Below the pieces are notes generated by a model. That model was given only the letters and a program-made list of their open reading frames with translations, was not told where the DNA came from and ran no database searches. The translations under genes were made by a program, and so were the position numbers. DNA of 64,000 bases from Nyssa sinensis. Its lineage: Eukaryota > Streptophyta > Magnoliopsida > Cornales > Nyssaceae. Position 1 is the first letter of the stretch. Every line of letters begins with the position of its first letter. Where the stretch lies: positions 14,477,969 through 14,541,968 of the forward strand of contig CM018051.1 in NCBI GenBank assembly GCA_008638375.1. Direction: 5' to 3'. This document shows positions 1-10,677 of this stretch, piece after piece.

Positions 1-168
1 TAATTATATTAATCTTTTTTAAAATTATACTAATTTTTTTTATTTACTTGATAATATACCGATATTTTTTTAATCAATTTTTTTCTTCAAAATTTCAAAA
101 CTACCCCTTTCATATTTTTTTTAATTTTTTAAATGTTAACTAATTTTCTTTTCATTTTTCAAATAAAT
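1..168. mobile_element. Left part of a long-TIR MITE split by the gypsy insertion
   Basis: This AT-rich stretch matches the left and middle part of the MITE at 26427-27028 nearly base for base in its last 90 bases. It stops exactly where the gypsy LTR begins at 169 and resumes at 9263. The true left end lies before the window. No coding sequence is seen. Confidence 0.75.
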
Positions 169-698
169 TGATATACCATAAAACGACAGATCAGCCACCA
201 TATGACACGTATAACTACAAAGCTGTTAAAGCTCAGCTAGCCAAAGCTCTCAGATCGGAAGTCCGCACGACCCTCAGTCTCACCTTCAGCTCAGAAGTTC
301 CACACAAGGAGATTCAGAGCTCGTCACCGCCTTAAGCGCCCTACCAAGCTAAGGATAAGGAAACATTCTTCAACAAGAAAACTGCCACCCATGGATATCT
401 CTCAAGTGCAGTATCCAACATGGTAACTGCCACTCTCTGATGATCAAATCCTTATATTCATGACTCCAAATCCTAATCAACTTGGCAAACCCACAACTTA
501 TAAATAAAACCCTAAGGTACACCTGTTACATTCATGCTTATTCTTTTTCATTCAATTAAAGTCTTTCAGTACAGTTTATTGACTTAATAATCGGAGTGGC
601 TACCACCGGAACCAACCCGGTGGTCCTCTGATCTTTCTCTTTGAGTGTTTAGCAAGCGTAAGAGATTGGAGCCCACTGATCAGAAAAGTGCAGCATCA
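169..698 (+). repeat. 5' LTR of the gypsy element
   Basis: This 530 bp direct repeat begins TGATATACC and ends GCAGCATCA. A TATA-like box (TATAAATA) lies at 499-506 and is conserved in the 3' LTR at 9064-9071, so transcription probably starts roughly 30 bases downstream. The same LTR family recurs in reverse orientation at 16605-16998 (truncated) and 23089-23655 (solo). Confidence 0.93.
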
Positions 699-700
699 GT

Positions 701-719
701 TTGGCACCGTCTGTGGGAA
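701..719 (+). other. Primer-binding site of the gypsy element
   Basis: Two bases after the 5' LTR comes TTGGCACCGTCTGTGGGAA. It has the TGGCRCCG start usual for plant gypsy primer-binding sites, which pair with the 3' end of a tRNA. The tRNA species was not determined. Confidence 0.75.
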
Positions 720-788
720 TGACAGTCGTTTCTCATCAAGAGTTCCTCTCTCTACAAGCAAACTCGTAGTCCTTCTAACAGGAGGAAC

Positions 789-2449
789 ATGGCTCCTAAT
801 CTCTGTCCAAGGAAAAACGCTCAAAATCCTTTAAACCGGCCTCCTGTCGGGAGAGGAAGGGGACAACCATCTGATCCCATGTAGCAACAGCTCGACCAAG
901 TTAAGCGGCAGAATGAGTTAATGAAGGAACAACTCCTCGCCATCTCTAAAACTCTAGTGATGCTTACCTAGAACCACGGAACCCATCCTTTAAATCCACC
1001 CGTCAATATGGTTGACCCAAGGACACAGCCTCTTTCTGCCACCATGGGCGGAAATCAACTGGTATACCCCAAGGTACCACCCACACTAACGGAGACCCCC
1101 AACCATCGGCAACCGCAAGCAGGGGGATACCAGCCTTTATTCTAGATGTCCACTAATGGAGCACCACAAGGGTCCCGACCCGGGTGGCTTCAAAGGCAAA
1201 TCCAACGCTGCAAGAATTTCAACCTCAAGCGACTCCAATTCCTCCAGCTTAGGAGGATTGAAGTCGTCTCCCGTCCATGGACCAGGGTTGTCCCATCCAC
1301 GTGGGTACCGAAGCCGCAAGGTAGGATCCGCAACAACCATAACCACCTAGGGACCCGCTAAGGGCCGAAGAGCTAGCAAACTCTATGGACCACATTACTG
1401 CCATGAGAGGAGCTCACATCCCTGCCGAGCAGGACGAGCTAGCTAGGCTGCTCTGAAGGCTCGCCACACCATTCACCCCCGCTATTATGGCCGAGGAACG
1501 GCCAAAGAAATTTGTTGTCCCTAAGTTCACTCTCTACGATGGAATTAGCGACCCAGGGGACCACCTCTCTCATTATCAACACACCATGGCATTACACGGG
1601 GCCACTGATGCCTTCATGTGTCGAACATTCGTCACTAGCCTCAAAGGGATAGCTCTGAAGTGATTCCACCACCTCCCCCTTAGCTCAGTCACCAGCTTCT
1701 AGGAGCTCGAAAAATGATTCTTTAACCGGTTCATGACAAGCAGAAGGCTGAGAAAGGACCTAGAATTCTTGTTAAACATAAAGCAAACCAACAGGGAATC
1801 TCTCAGGGGATATATCACGCGTTTCAATGCTGAGCTCATTGAGATCACAGATTGCAGTCCAAGCTTCCTAATTGTCGCTCTGACCTCTGGACTTGCTCGG
1901 GGAGGCTTCCGAGATTCACTAACAAAGAACCCTCCTGCTGACATGGCCGCTCTCATGGAATGTGCTAGGAAATACATAAATTTGGAAGAAGCAAAAAATA
2001 CCTCCCAAAAGATTAAGGAGCAAGCCTAGAAGGATGAGTAGAAGAAAGACTCCAATGCTACCAAGAAGAAGGTGAGGAGCCTTGATAAAAGAACGGCACC
2101 CCGGGCTCCAAGAAATACTGGTCCTGGAAAGTTTGTCACTTTCACTCCCCTGAATGCCTCATTAACTCACATACTTCGACAGGTCCGAGCACGTGAAAAC
2201 CTAAAATGGCCAGAACTGTTAAGGAACAACCCCAATAACAGGGACAACAACAAGTATTGTGACTTCCATAAAGACCATGGGCATACAACTGACGGCTGTA
2301 TAGCCCTAAAACATGAGATCGAGCAGCTCATAAGGAGAGGGCGACTGGCGCAGTTCGTCCGACAGAACGGGAGACAGAACCTTCGAAATGACAAACCTCC
2401 ACCGAGGAGGCAGGAGCAGAGACCGGAACAGAGGAATGAGCCACAGTAG
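789..2449 (+). pseudogene. gag: gag, decayed (capsid/nucleocapsid polyprotein)
   Basis: The likely start codon is at 789 (MAPNL...), 90 bases after the LTR. The capsid-like domain reads from about 1490 (RPKKFVVPKF, then DPGDHLSHY) to about 1990, in a frame shared with the rest of gag-pol. The nucleocapsid knuckle CDFHKDHGHTTDGC (C-X2-H-X4-H-X4-C) lies near 2258-2300, followed by the IEQLIRRGRL motif typical of Tat-lineage gag. The N-terminal part up to about 1150 is in another frame from the domain after about 1350, so there is at least one frameshift. In-frame stops occur at 1661, 1700, 1715, about 2027 and 2447. Several of them sit where relatives have Gln, Arg or Trp codons. The structural protein would package element RNA in virus-like particles, but this copy cannot make it intact. 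Confidence 0.88.
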
Positions 2450-5400
2450 CATAACAATCAAGTTATCTTCGTCCTTCATACGGACACCCCGACCCCAAGA
2501 ACGTCTAACAAGGCAAGGAAGCGTTACGCTCGGGAGGCCATAACTGCTCCCTGCTTGCTCCAGGTCTTCGCTGTCGAGAAGAGGCTAAGGCCACTACCTG
2601 AGATCCAGTTCACAGAGCAGGACCTTGAAGAGGTACACTACCTTCACAGTGATGCCCTTGTCATCTCTCTAAAAATAGCCAATTTTGAGATTCGAAGAGG
2701 TTTGGTAGATACAGGGAGCTCTGCAAATGTGATATTTTACGAGCCCCTCAGACAAATGAAGCTCGGTTCCAACGACGTCAAGCTCACTGCCGCCATTATG
2801 GCAGGATTTGATGAAAACCTCAGTACCTCACTAGGGAGGATTGACCTACCCACCACGGCAGGGGATAGAGATAGACAGAAGACTACCATTTAATAATACA
2901 TGGTCCTGAACTCCAAATCTCCATACAATGTAATCATCGGTAGGCCCTAGCTCCACCAAATGGGAGCGGTCACCTCGACACTCCACCAATGCCTAAAGTA
3001 TGTGCATAATAATGTTGTCTACTCCATCAAAGGATGCCAGCCGACTGCCCGAAAGTGCCATGCTCTCGCGTTTAAGGAAAAGACCGCCAAATAGCAATTA
3101 CAGTATGCTCATGAAGACGTGGGTCCAGACCTTTCCCACTATCATGAGATAGAAGAATACCCCTCCGGGATTGATGAGCCTCTAAGTCCTAGAGGAAGGG
3201 ATAGCAGGGCCAAGCCCGTAGGTGACCCAATCAAGGTGCTGGTTAGCTTGGAAGAGAAAGGGCATTATTTGCCAATCGGTCCAGACCTGACACCTACCAA
3301 GTAAGAGGAAATGGTAGAATTCTTAAGGAACAACCTCTCAGTATTTGCTTGGGAGATGAAAGATACGGATCCTGATCACCTTTCGATCAGGCAGAAAAGG
3401 AGGACGCTCGCCCTAGAGTGCCATCACATCATCAATGAAGAAGTCCGGAGGTTACTAGAGGCCAAGATGATACGAGAGGTATTTTACCCAGAATGGTTAG
3501 CCAATACAGTTCTAGTCAAAAAGAAAAATGGCAAGTGGAGAGTCTGTGTTGATTATACAGACCTCAACAAGGCCTGTCCCAAAGATAGCTTTCCTCTTCC
3601 AAGGATTGACCAGCTAGTCGATGCAACAACAGGGCATGAACTCATCAGCTTCATAGACGCCTACTCTGGATACAACCAAATCTAGATGTACCCACCAGAC
3701 CCGGAAAAAACAGCATTCATTACCAAATGAGGGCTTTATTGCTATAAATTGATGCCGTTTGGACTCAAAAATGATGGTGCAACATATTAGCATTTGATCA
3801 ACAAGATGTTCAGTCCTTTGATCGGCAGTACAATGGAGGTTTATATAGATGACATGTTGGTTAAGAGCCTGCATAAGAGCAGCCACCTCCAGCACTTAGG
3901 TCAGACATTTGACATTCTGAAGCAACACAAGATGAAGCTGAATCCCTTGAAGTGCACCTTTGGGGTGACCAAGGGAAAGTTCTTGGGGTACATTGTCTCT
4001 CAGAGAGGTATTGAAGCAGATCCTACTCAGATCAAAGCCTTGATTGAGCTGGAATTACAAAAGACCAAGAAGGACATTCAGGCTCTGAATGAGAGAGTTG
4101 CGGCCTTAAGCAGATTCATCTCCAAATCTATAGATCGCTGCCTACCGTTCTTCAAAGCCTTGAAGGGTAATAGAGCCTTACAATGGTCCGAAGAATGTGA
4201 AAAGGCCTTTCAAGAGCTGAAGGAATACCTGGCTTCGCCCGAGCTCCTATCCAAACCGATTCAAAGGGAGAAACTGCTCTTCTATCTCGCAGTATCAAAA
4301 AATGAAGTCAGTTTTGCTCTGATCAAACTGGACAAGGGCGTCCAGAAACCCATATTCTACATGAGCAAAGCACTGGTAGATGCAGAAAAAAGATACCCCG
4401 AGATTGAAAAGTTGGCTTTCGCCCTAGTAATTTCTATGCAGAAGCTCTGACCCTACTTCTAAGCACATCCCATAGAAATTTCAAGAGCATATCTACTAAA
4501 GTCAGTCTTGAGGAAGCCTGAAGTTTCAGGGCGACTAGTCAAATGGTCCATGGAATTAGGGAAATTTGACATATCCTATGTTCTACGGACCTCTATTAAA
4601 GGGCAAGCCTTGGCAGATTTTGTTGCTGAGTTCACCCCAGCACTGCATGACAAGGTATAGAACTGTAAAAGCTCAACTACATGGCAACTCTACACTGATG
4701 GATCATCCACAGATCGAGGATCTAGCATCGGTTTGGTATTACGATCCCCTGACGGACTGGTATCAAAAAAAGCAGTAAGTTTGAGATTCAGAGCCTCTGA
4801 TAATGAAGCCAAGTACGAAACCCTCATTCTTGGAATGAAGCTGGCCCTGGAATGCAAGGCCCAAAACCTCAAAGTCTTCTCTAACTCCCAGTTATTAGTA
4901 AGCCAAGTTCTGGGAGAATTTTCCATCAAAGACGACAGAATGCTTCGGTACCTAGAGCTGGTCAATTCACTAAGGCGCTCATTCCATGAATTCACTATAC
5001 AAAAAGTTAAAAGGGGTCAGAACACAAGAGCTGACGCTCTAGCAAACATGGCTTCTCATTTCAGGGCAAAAGGAGATTCCACTATGAAGATCTCTCACCA
5101 GCCAAGGCCAAGCATAGAAGAGGCTCGGGTTACCCAGATTACCGAACAAGCCCAAAACTGGATGACCCCAATCCTCTAATACATTGAAGGAAGGCTCCTT
5201 CCAGAGCACAAGAATAAGGCCAGAAGAATCCATATCAGAGCAGCTTGGTACCTGGTTATAAACGGAAAGCTCTATCACAAATCTTACTCACAGCCCTTGC
5301 TGCGATGCCTGGCTCCAGAAGAGTCACAATATGTTTTGGAGGAAATACATGAAGGAATTTGTGGCAACCACAATGGTGGCAGAACCTTAGCCCATCGTGC

Positions 5401-6393
5401 TCTCACACAAGGCTACTATTAGCCTAGCATGTTGAAACATGCCAAGGAATATGTTCGAAAGTGTGACAAGTGTCAACGGTATGCTCCGTATCAGCACTAG
5501 CCCCACCATGAGCTTATCCCTATAGCCGGCCTATGGCCCTTTGCTTAGTGAGGTATGGACATTGTGGGACCGCTGCCAAAGGCCACCCTGAACATGAGAT
5601 ATCTCTTGATCGCCATTGACTATTTCTCCAAGTGGGCAGAAACTGAGCCCCTAACACATATCGCGGAGGCAAAATTAAAAGCTTCACCTAGAAGAACATT
5701 GTTTATAGGTTTAGCATACCACGTGTCATCATTACAGACAATGGTACACAGTTTGCGGGGAAAGTCTTCAAGAAGTTTTGCCAAGATCTGTATATAAGCC
5801 ATCATTTCGCTTCCCCATGACACCCACAAACCAACGGTCAAGTAGAAGTCACTAACTAAACAATCCTCGATGCTCTGAAGAAAAGGTTGGAGGATGCCAA
5901 GAAAAAATGGGTTGAAGAACTACCTAGTGTGCTCTGGGCCTACAGGACCACAAAGAGAACCCCGACTTCCGAAACTCCATTCTCACTTGCCTATTGCTCA
6001 GAGGCAATAATCCTTGTTGAGATCGGTATGCCTACACTGAGAACAGAAAAATTCAATCTGGAAACCAATGGTTTACAGCTAGTAGAGAACCTGGACCTTC
6101 TTGAAGAAAAGCGTGACCAGACCAGAATCAGAACCGAGGCATACTAGCACAGGATGGCCAACCATTCTAAACGAGGGTTAAAGCCTTTCGGCTTTCAAGT
6201 TGGAGACCTCATCCTAAGAAGAGTGTTTCCGAACACCAAGGATCCTACCATGGGGAAGCTATCACCCAACTGGGAAGGCCCCTACTGAGTAACGAAAATT
6301 GTCAGACCAAGCACCTACTGGTTGGAAGACATATCTGGGAAACCTGTACCTAGGCTGTGGAATGAAAAACACCTACGAAAGTATTATCAATAA
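2450..6393 (+). pseudogene. pol: pol, decayed (protease-RT-RNase H-second RNase H-integrase)
   Basis: Pol continues in the same frame as gag. The aspartic protease active site VDTGSSANVIF lies near 2705. RT runs about 3440-4050, with KWRVCVDYTDLNKACPKDSF and the catalytic YIDDMLVKS near 3841. The first RNase H spans about 4180-4480. A second RNase H begins YTDGSS near 4691, has NEAKYE and RADALA, but its third acidic position reads FSNSQ where relatives have Asp. The integrase has an HHCC zinc motif (about 5345-5480, ending CDKCQ), a DDE core (MDIVGP near 5555, TDNGTQF near 5737, NGQVE near 5835) and a C-terminal domain ending at the TAA at 6391-6393. Premature stops (for example 3684, 3729, 3788, 4449, 4460) mostly replace Gln or Arg codons. 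A one-base frameshift lies near 5680. A second, aRNH-type RNase H is diagnostic of the Tat group. Confidence 0.92.
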
Positions 6394-6423
6394 AGAATTT
6401 TCCTTTTCTTCATCTCCACGAAA

Positions 6424-6850
6424 CACACTCATCTTAATGTACAGACCCCTAAAAACCTTACAGCCCATACAAGTGTTACAGGTCTGGTCCATCTTAATAA
6501 ACAGACCCCTAAAAACCTTGCAGCCCATGCAAGTGTTACAGGTCTGGTCCATCTTAATGTACAGACCCCTAAAAACCTTGCAGCCTATGCAAGTGTTACA
6601 GGTCTGCTCCATCTTAATGTACGGACCCCTAAAAACCTTGCAGCCCATGCAAGTGTTACAGGTCTGCTCCATCTTAATGAACAGACCCTAAAAACCTTGC
6701 AACCCATGCAAGTGTTACAGGTCTGGTCCACCCTAGTATACAGACCCCTAAAAACCTTGCAGCCCATGCAAGTGTTATAGGTCTGGTCATCGTAGTATAT
6801 AAATCTCTGCAAACCCTGCAGCCTATGCAAGTGAGATAAGTCTGGATCAC
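6424..6850 (+). repeat. Tandem array of about seven ~60 bp units in the gypsy 3' region
   Basis: Units of 59-60 bp repeat CAGACCCCTAAAAACC, then TTGCAGCCCATGCAAGTG, then TTACAGGTCTGGTCC. About seven copies follow one another, with the last two more diverged. The array starts just after the pol stop codon. Proteins read through it on either strand are only translations of the repeat. Tat-lineage elements are known to carry such arrays between pol and the 3' LTR. Confidence 0.93.
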
Positions 6851-7711
6851 CTCCATATAGGAATATCTACAATTACCCAACCTGTTTTGTTATCTTCCGA
6901 ACTAAGGATAGAAGACTTAACTTAAGTTCCCGATCAGTCAATGCCAATTCTGGCTTAATTATTTCAAAGCTCCAAATTCGGCCCTTATCAGTCATGATAA
7001 TAGATGCTCCAATTATGGAAGACTTGTTCAAGATCTTCTCATCTAATCATTATTAGACCTGGAGGTCACAAGCTCCAGAAGTGAAGAATTTGCTCGGATA
7101 TCATCACAATTCTTCCAAATAGATTAAAATGGATGTACTCCAGCATCCTTACAAGTCTCCCTGCCAAAGTTATTCAGCACCTGTTCTGATTCAATTACTG
7201 TTCTGATTCAATTACTCCTATTATCAGATCCAGCTCTAGATCAGACATCTATACAGACCTATCTGCTCAACTATTACCAATCCGAGGGACCAAAAATCCT
7301 GATTGCAAGGGATATGTTCAGTTACGGTGTTTGATTATTTACAATTTTTTCTGATTCAAAAGATCTTGTTTGGAGCATTCTCAGTTAAGAGTTTGATAAG
7401 GGGGTCTGAAGTGTGTTCAACTCTCGAACACACTCCTTTCAGGGCTGAAGCCCAAACTTATATTACAGAGCAATGACATTACTTAAGTTTTCTTGGCATA
7501 TTGTCAAAATATACAAGTAAAGCTACTCTGGGGAAACAGTTAACAACAGTACTTAGAAAAATGAAAAATGCTCAAGTTTTGAAGAAAAGAAGATTTTCAT
7601 TTCATAAATAATAGAGGATACACCAGCTTTAGAGAAAAGAACTCAATTTCATTAATAATCAACAAAGAGTTACATCAATTCAAAAGGTTTACAAAGAAAC
7701 AAAGTACAACC
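6851..7711. other. Non-coding 3' region of the gypsy element
   Basis: This is internal sequence of the element between the tandem array and the antisense ORF. No open frame with a recognisable product is seen. A short 17 bp tandem duplication (CTGTTCTGATTCAATTA) lies near 7182-7216. Confidence 0.5.
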
Positions 7712-8191
7712 CTAAACTATAATTGGTTCGGACGAGTTACCGTTCTGCTCCATGTCATCATCGCTTTCTTCTTTTGGGTTCACCGATGTAAGGAAAGGGA
7801 TCCTAAATCCCAAGTTGTCATCATCACTGTCCTTGGCTCCAAATTGAACGAAGGAATAGGGCTCCGAATCCCATGTCGTCGTCAGTCTCCTCATTTGTTC
7901 TCCTCAAATTCAGCACATTACACGCTATCCAGCCTGAGCAGGAGCTTCTGTCAAAGAAAGGATGGGAGGGGGCACCTCACCATCGTCTTCATCACAATCA
8001 TCATCAACGCTCCAAGCCCCGGCCAAATCAAGGACTTCCCACTTCCGAACAGGGAAGTCCTGTTCGAATGCTAAGATGGACAAAGAAGTGTCTGCCTCCT
8101 TAGACCTTTCCTCGGTAGCAGAGGTGAGGAACTGGGTTGTCCCTAGCCATAGCTTGGTCTCATTCAGCTCTAGCTGTAGATCGTCAATCAT
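7712..8191 (-). CDS. Antisense acidic ORF(s) between pol and 3' LTR
   Basis: Two open frames lie on the minus strand. 8191-7925 encodes 88 residues (MIDDLQLELNETKLWLG...). 7894-7712 encodes 60 residues. They are separated by a stop and a short gap and are probably parts of one former gene, perhaps with an intron between. The predicted protein is strongly acidic, with DDDCDEDDGE in the first part and KDSDDDNLGF plus EESDDDMEQN in the second. I recognise no domain. On the minus strand a TATA-like TATATAGAC-complement lies at about 8518-8526, roughly 330 bases upstream and followed by a pyrimidine-rich leader, so a dedicated antisense promoter is possible. Extra antisense ORFs in this position are known from some Tat-lineage elements such as Grande; whether this is homologous to those is untested. 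Confidence 0.45.
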
Positions 8192-8707
8192 TTATGGATC
8201 CATAATGGTAATAGGACCATGCATGTCTTGCAAAACATCAGATGTACAAGTTAGTATAAAAAAATGTATATATATATATATGCCCTCGCCAACGCCAAAC
8301 ACACTGTTTGAGACCGACGTGGCAAAAATAAGAAGGAAGAAGAGGGAAAAGAAAGAAAAATGAGTAGAAAGTGATGAATAAGTCAAGCCTAGACAGTGGA
8401 AACGGAAGAAAGTCCCGGACGGCGGCAACCTCCATGAAAACTCCGTTCACTCTGACGAAAAAACATCTTGAAAGCAAAAAGCAAGGGGAATAGGCATGAA
8501 CACACCCCCCTTTCCCCCATATATAGACTCTTAAAATCAAAAGGCCACGCAGCCAAACCGTTGCGACGGTTAGAGGAAAGGGTGGCCTCGAAAGCCCAAG
8601 CGACGTCTGTGTAATAAATGGCGCACCAACAATCGTCTCGAAAAATGGAAAGACAAGGCGCATGACTTTTCGAGAACCCGTAGCCCTAGTTACGTATTGA
8701 GCTAAAA

Positions 8708-8730
8708 CTAAGGCTCAGGGGGGGGGAAGT
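8708..8730 (+). other. Polypurine tract of the gypsy element
   Basis: A purine-rich run with nine or more consecutive G residues (AGGCTCAGGGGGGGGGAAG) ends three bases before the 3' LTR. This is where plus-strand DNA priming is expected. Confidence 0.8.
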
Positions 8731-8733
8731 AGC

Positions 8734-9262
8734 TGATATACCATAAAACGACAGACCAGCCACCATATGACAAGTGTGACTACAGAGCTGTTAAAGCTCA
8801 ACCATCCAGAGCTCTCAGATCGGAAGCCCACACGACCCTCAGTCTCACCTTCAACTCAGAAGTTCCACACAAGGAGATTCAGAGCTCGTCACCGCCTTGA
8901 ACACTCTACCGAGCTAAAGATAAGGAAACAATCTTCAACAAGGAAACTGTCACCCATGGATATCTCTCAAGCGCAGTATCCAACATGGTAACTGCCACTC
9001 TCCGATGACCAAATCCTTATATTCATGACTCCAAATCCTAATCAACTTGGGAAACCCACAACCTATAAATAAAACCCTAAGGTATGCCGTTACATTCATG
9101 TTGATTCTTTTTCATTCAATTAAATTCTTTTAATACAGTTTATTGACTTAATAATCGGAGCGGCTACCACCGGAGCCAACTCAATGGCCCTCTGATCTTT
9201 CTCTTTGAGTGTTCGGCAAGCGTAGGAGATTGGAGCCCACTGATCGAAAAAGTGCAGCATCA
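8734..9262 (+). repeat. 3' LTR of the gypsy element
   Basis: This 529 bp copy of the 5' LTR begins TGATATACC, ends GCAGCATCA and has the TATA-like box at 9064-9071. It is followed by the TAAAT target duplication at 9263-9267. The short frame around 8767-8991 is LTR sequence, not a gene. Confidence 0.93.
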
Positions 9263-9540
9263 TAAATATTGATAAAAATCTTAAATTTATTTTGAAATGA
9301 AATAAAAATATGTTATTTACCTCAATTTATTTTTATATAAAATAAAAAAAAAACCTTTAAAAAATTTTAAAAAAAACCTAGTCAAAATTTAAAAAATGTA
9401 AAAATAAATAAATAAAATGGATAATTCTATTATTTTGAAGAAAAAAAATTGACTAGAGAAAGGTATTTGTATATTTTCAGGTAAAACAAAAAAAGATTGT
9501 ATAATTTTAAAAAACTCATAAGAGGTCAATAAATATCTTA
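9263..9540. mobile_element. Right part of the split long-TIR MITE
   Basis: This continues the MITE interrupted at 168. It matches 26752-27028 closely, including the GACTAGAGAAAGGTATTTTTATATTTTCA-like stretch and the terminal AAGAGGTCAAT motif. It marks the start of the homology shared with duplication copy B on this side. Confidence 0.75.
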
Positions 9541-10265
9541 AATTTTTATTTCAAATTATGTGACATTATATTATTAGTAGTGTGTTAAATTATATAATTA
9601 ATGTACTATAATGATACTTTGTATCATTACCGTCGTACTATTTAGGATAAAAGTTTTAAAAATATAGCATTGCTCAGTATAGATTCTATGTTCAGGGCTT
9701 GTGAGAGAAATGAACCTTCACTATTTCAAATAAAATGAAAGATCCGAATCTATTAAAAAAACTGATATTCTTTATCTCTGCAATGTGCATGGTGCGTTAA
9801 GAAGAAAAAAGTCACGAGAAGGGCACAAGCAAAAACACAAGGGACATGTTTTTTTGATAGGATAAGAAGGGAGGGTGGGATAGAATAAGTGATATTCTAT
9901 TTTATATTTATATATTTATTTATGATTAAATTAGTAATAATTATATTTTATTAGCATGGGATAAAAATAATTCTACCAAAGTGGTGGTAGAGAAGAGGAA
10001 AGAAATTATTTTCAACAATCATTATTGAAGTTACCCATATAAATTTTCGTAACATATTATCATCTCTGTTGATAATACTTTTAGACTATTAAATAGATTT
10101 CAAATGTACTGACTATTTTTTTTCTCACATCTATTGGCAATCTTTTTTATTCATATTTGCATGCAATACATTATTAAATATGTTGAATCACCTCTTATTT
10201 ATCTATATCTCTCTTTTGTTTTTAAAATTTTTAACCATATATTTTAAAAAATATATTTTAGAAAT

Positions 10266-10677
10266 TGTTGGGACAGATGAGTATTTCACAATACTTGTGT
10301 CCCACATCCGTTGGGAAGTGAGACTTTCCTTAATATATTAGTACATACCTTATTAGGCTTTGTAAAATTGTGCAAAGTAATGGGGTGACTCTCGTGCACA
10401 CGAGATCATGGGAAGCCCAGTGGAATTTGGGCTACCCCTTCCAAAAATCAATTAACATATGCAAATTCCTGAATTTGAGCCTTGTGTATGTGTGTGATTG
10501 GTCAAGATTTTGCGACTTTGTTTAGCCTTTCTTTGAAGTTCTCCCTCACAACCGAAGGTCTGTATTCGTTGTTTTTCACACAATATATTCGAACTCATTA
10601 TTGCCCTATTGAAGTGTTTTGTTCCATTACTGTTTTTTTTTTTTCAATTTGTCAACGACCAGAGAATTGTGAAGGAG
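10266..10677. mobile_element. Old LTR-like remnant, copia-like, left part
   Basis: It begins TGTTGGGA and contains a CCCACATCCGTTGGG-like motif, GGGAAGCCCAGTGGAATTTG and AGGTCTGTATTCG, a composition often seen in plant LTRs. The homologous start in copy B is at 27864. The right end is unclear, and the 2.2 kb solo LTR at 10678 interrupts it. Confidence 0.4.

Larger units (their letters stand above)
169..9262 (+). mobile_element. Ty3/gypsy LTR retrotransposon, Tat type, full-length but decayed
   Basis: A complete LTR retrotransposon of about 9.1 kb. In order it has: 5' LTR (169-698), primer-binding site, gag, protease, reverse transcriptase, RNase H, a second RNase H, integrase, a tandem-repeat array, an antisense ORF, a polypurine tract and the 3' LTR (8734-9262). 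Both LTRs begin TG and end CA, and the element is flanked by the 5 bp duplication TAAAT (164-168 and 9263-9267). The order RT-RNase H-second RNase H-integrase, the long region downstream of pol and the CX2HX4HX4C gag knuckle all fit the plant Tat lineage. The gag-pol frame carries many stops and at least two frameshifts, so the copy cannot encode its own proteins. By eye the two LTRs differ at roughly 8% of positions, mostly transitions, so the insertion is old. The empty site is preserved in the second duplication copy near 26752. Confidence 0.95.

Noticed and set aside
6424..6850. Possible CRISPR-like array
   Set aside because: The repeats are contiguous with no unique spacers and lie inside a plant retrotransposon.
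6299..6880. Open frames with repeated blocks such as PLKTLQPMQVLQV and TCNTCMGCKVFRGL
   Set aside because: They are translations of the 60 bp tandem array in three frames and both strands, not proteins.
8192..8663. Minus-strand open frames 8192-8428 and 8238-8663
   Set aside because: Low-complexity Phe/Leu/Ser-rich translations of the pyrimidine-rich leader upstream of the antisense ORF; overlapping frames, no domain.
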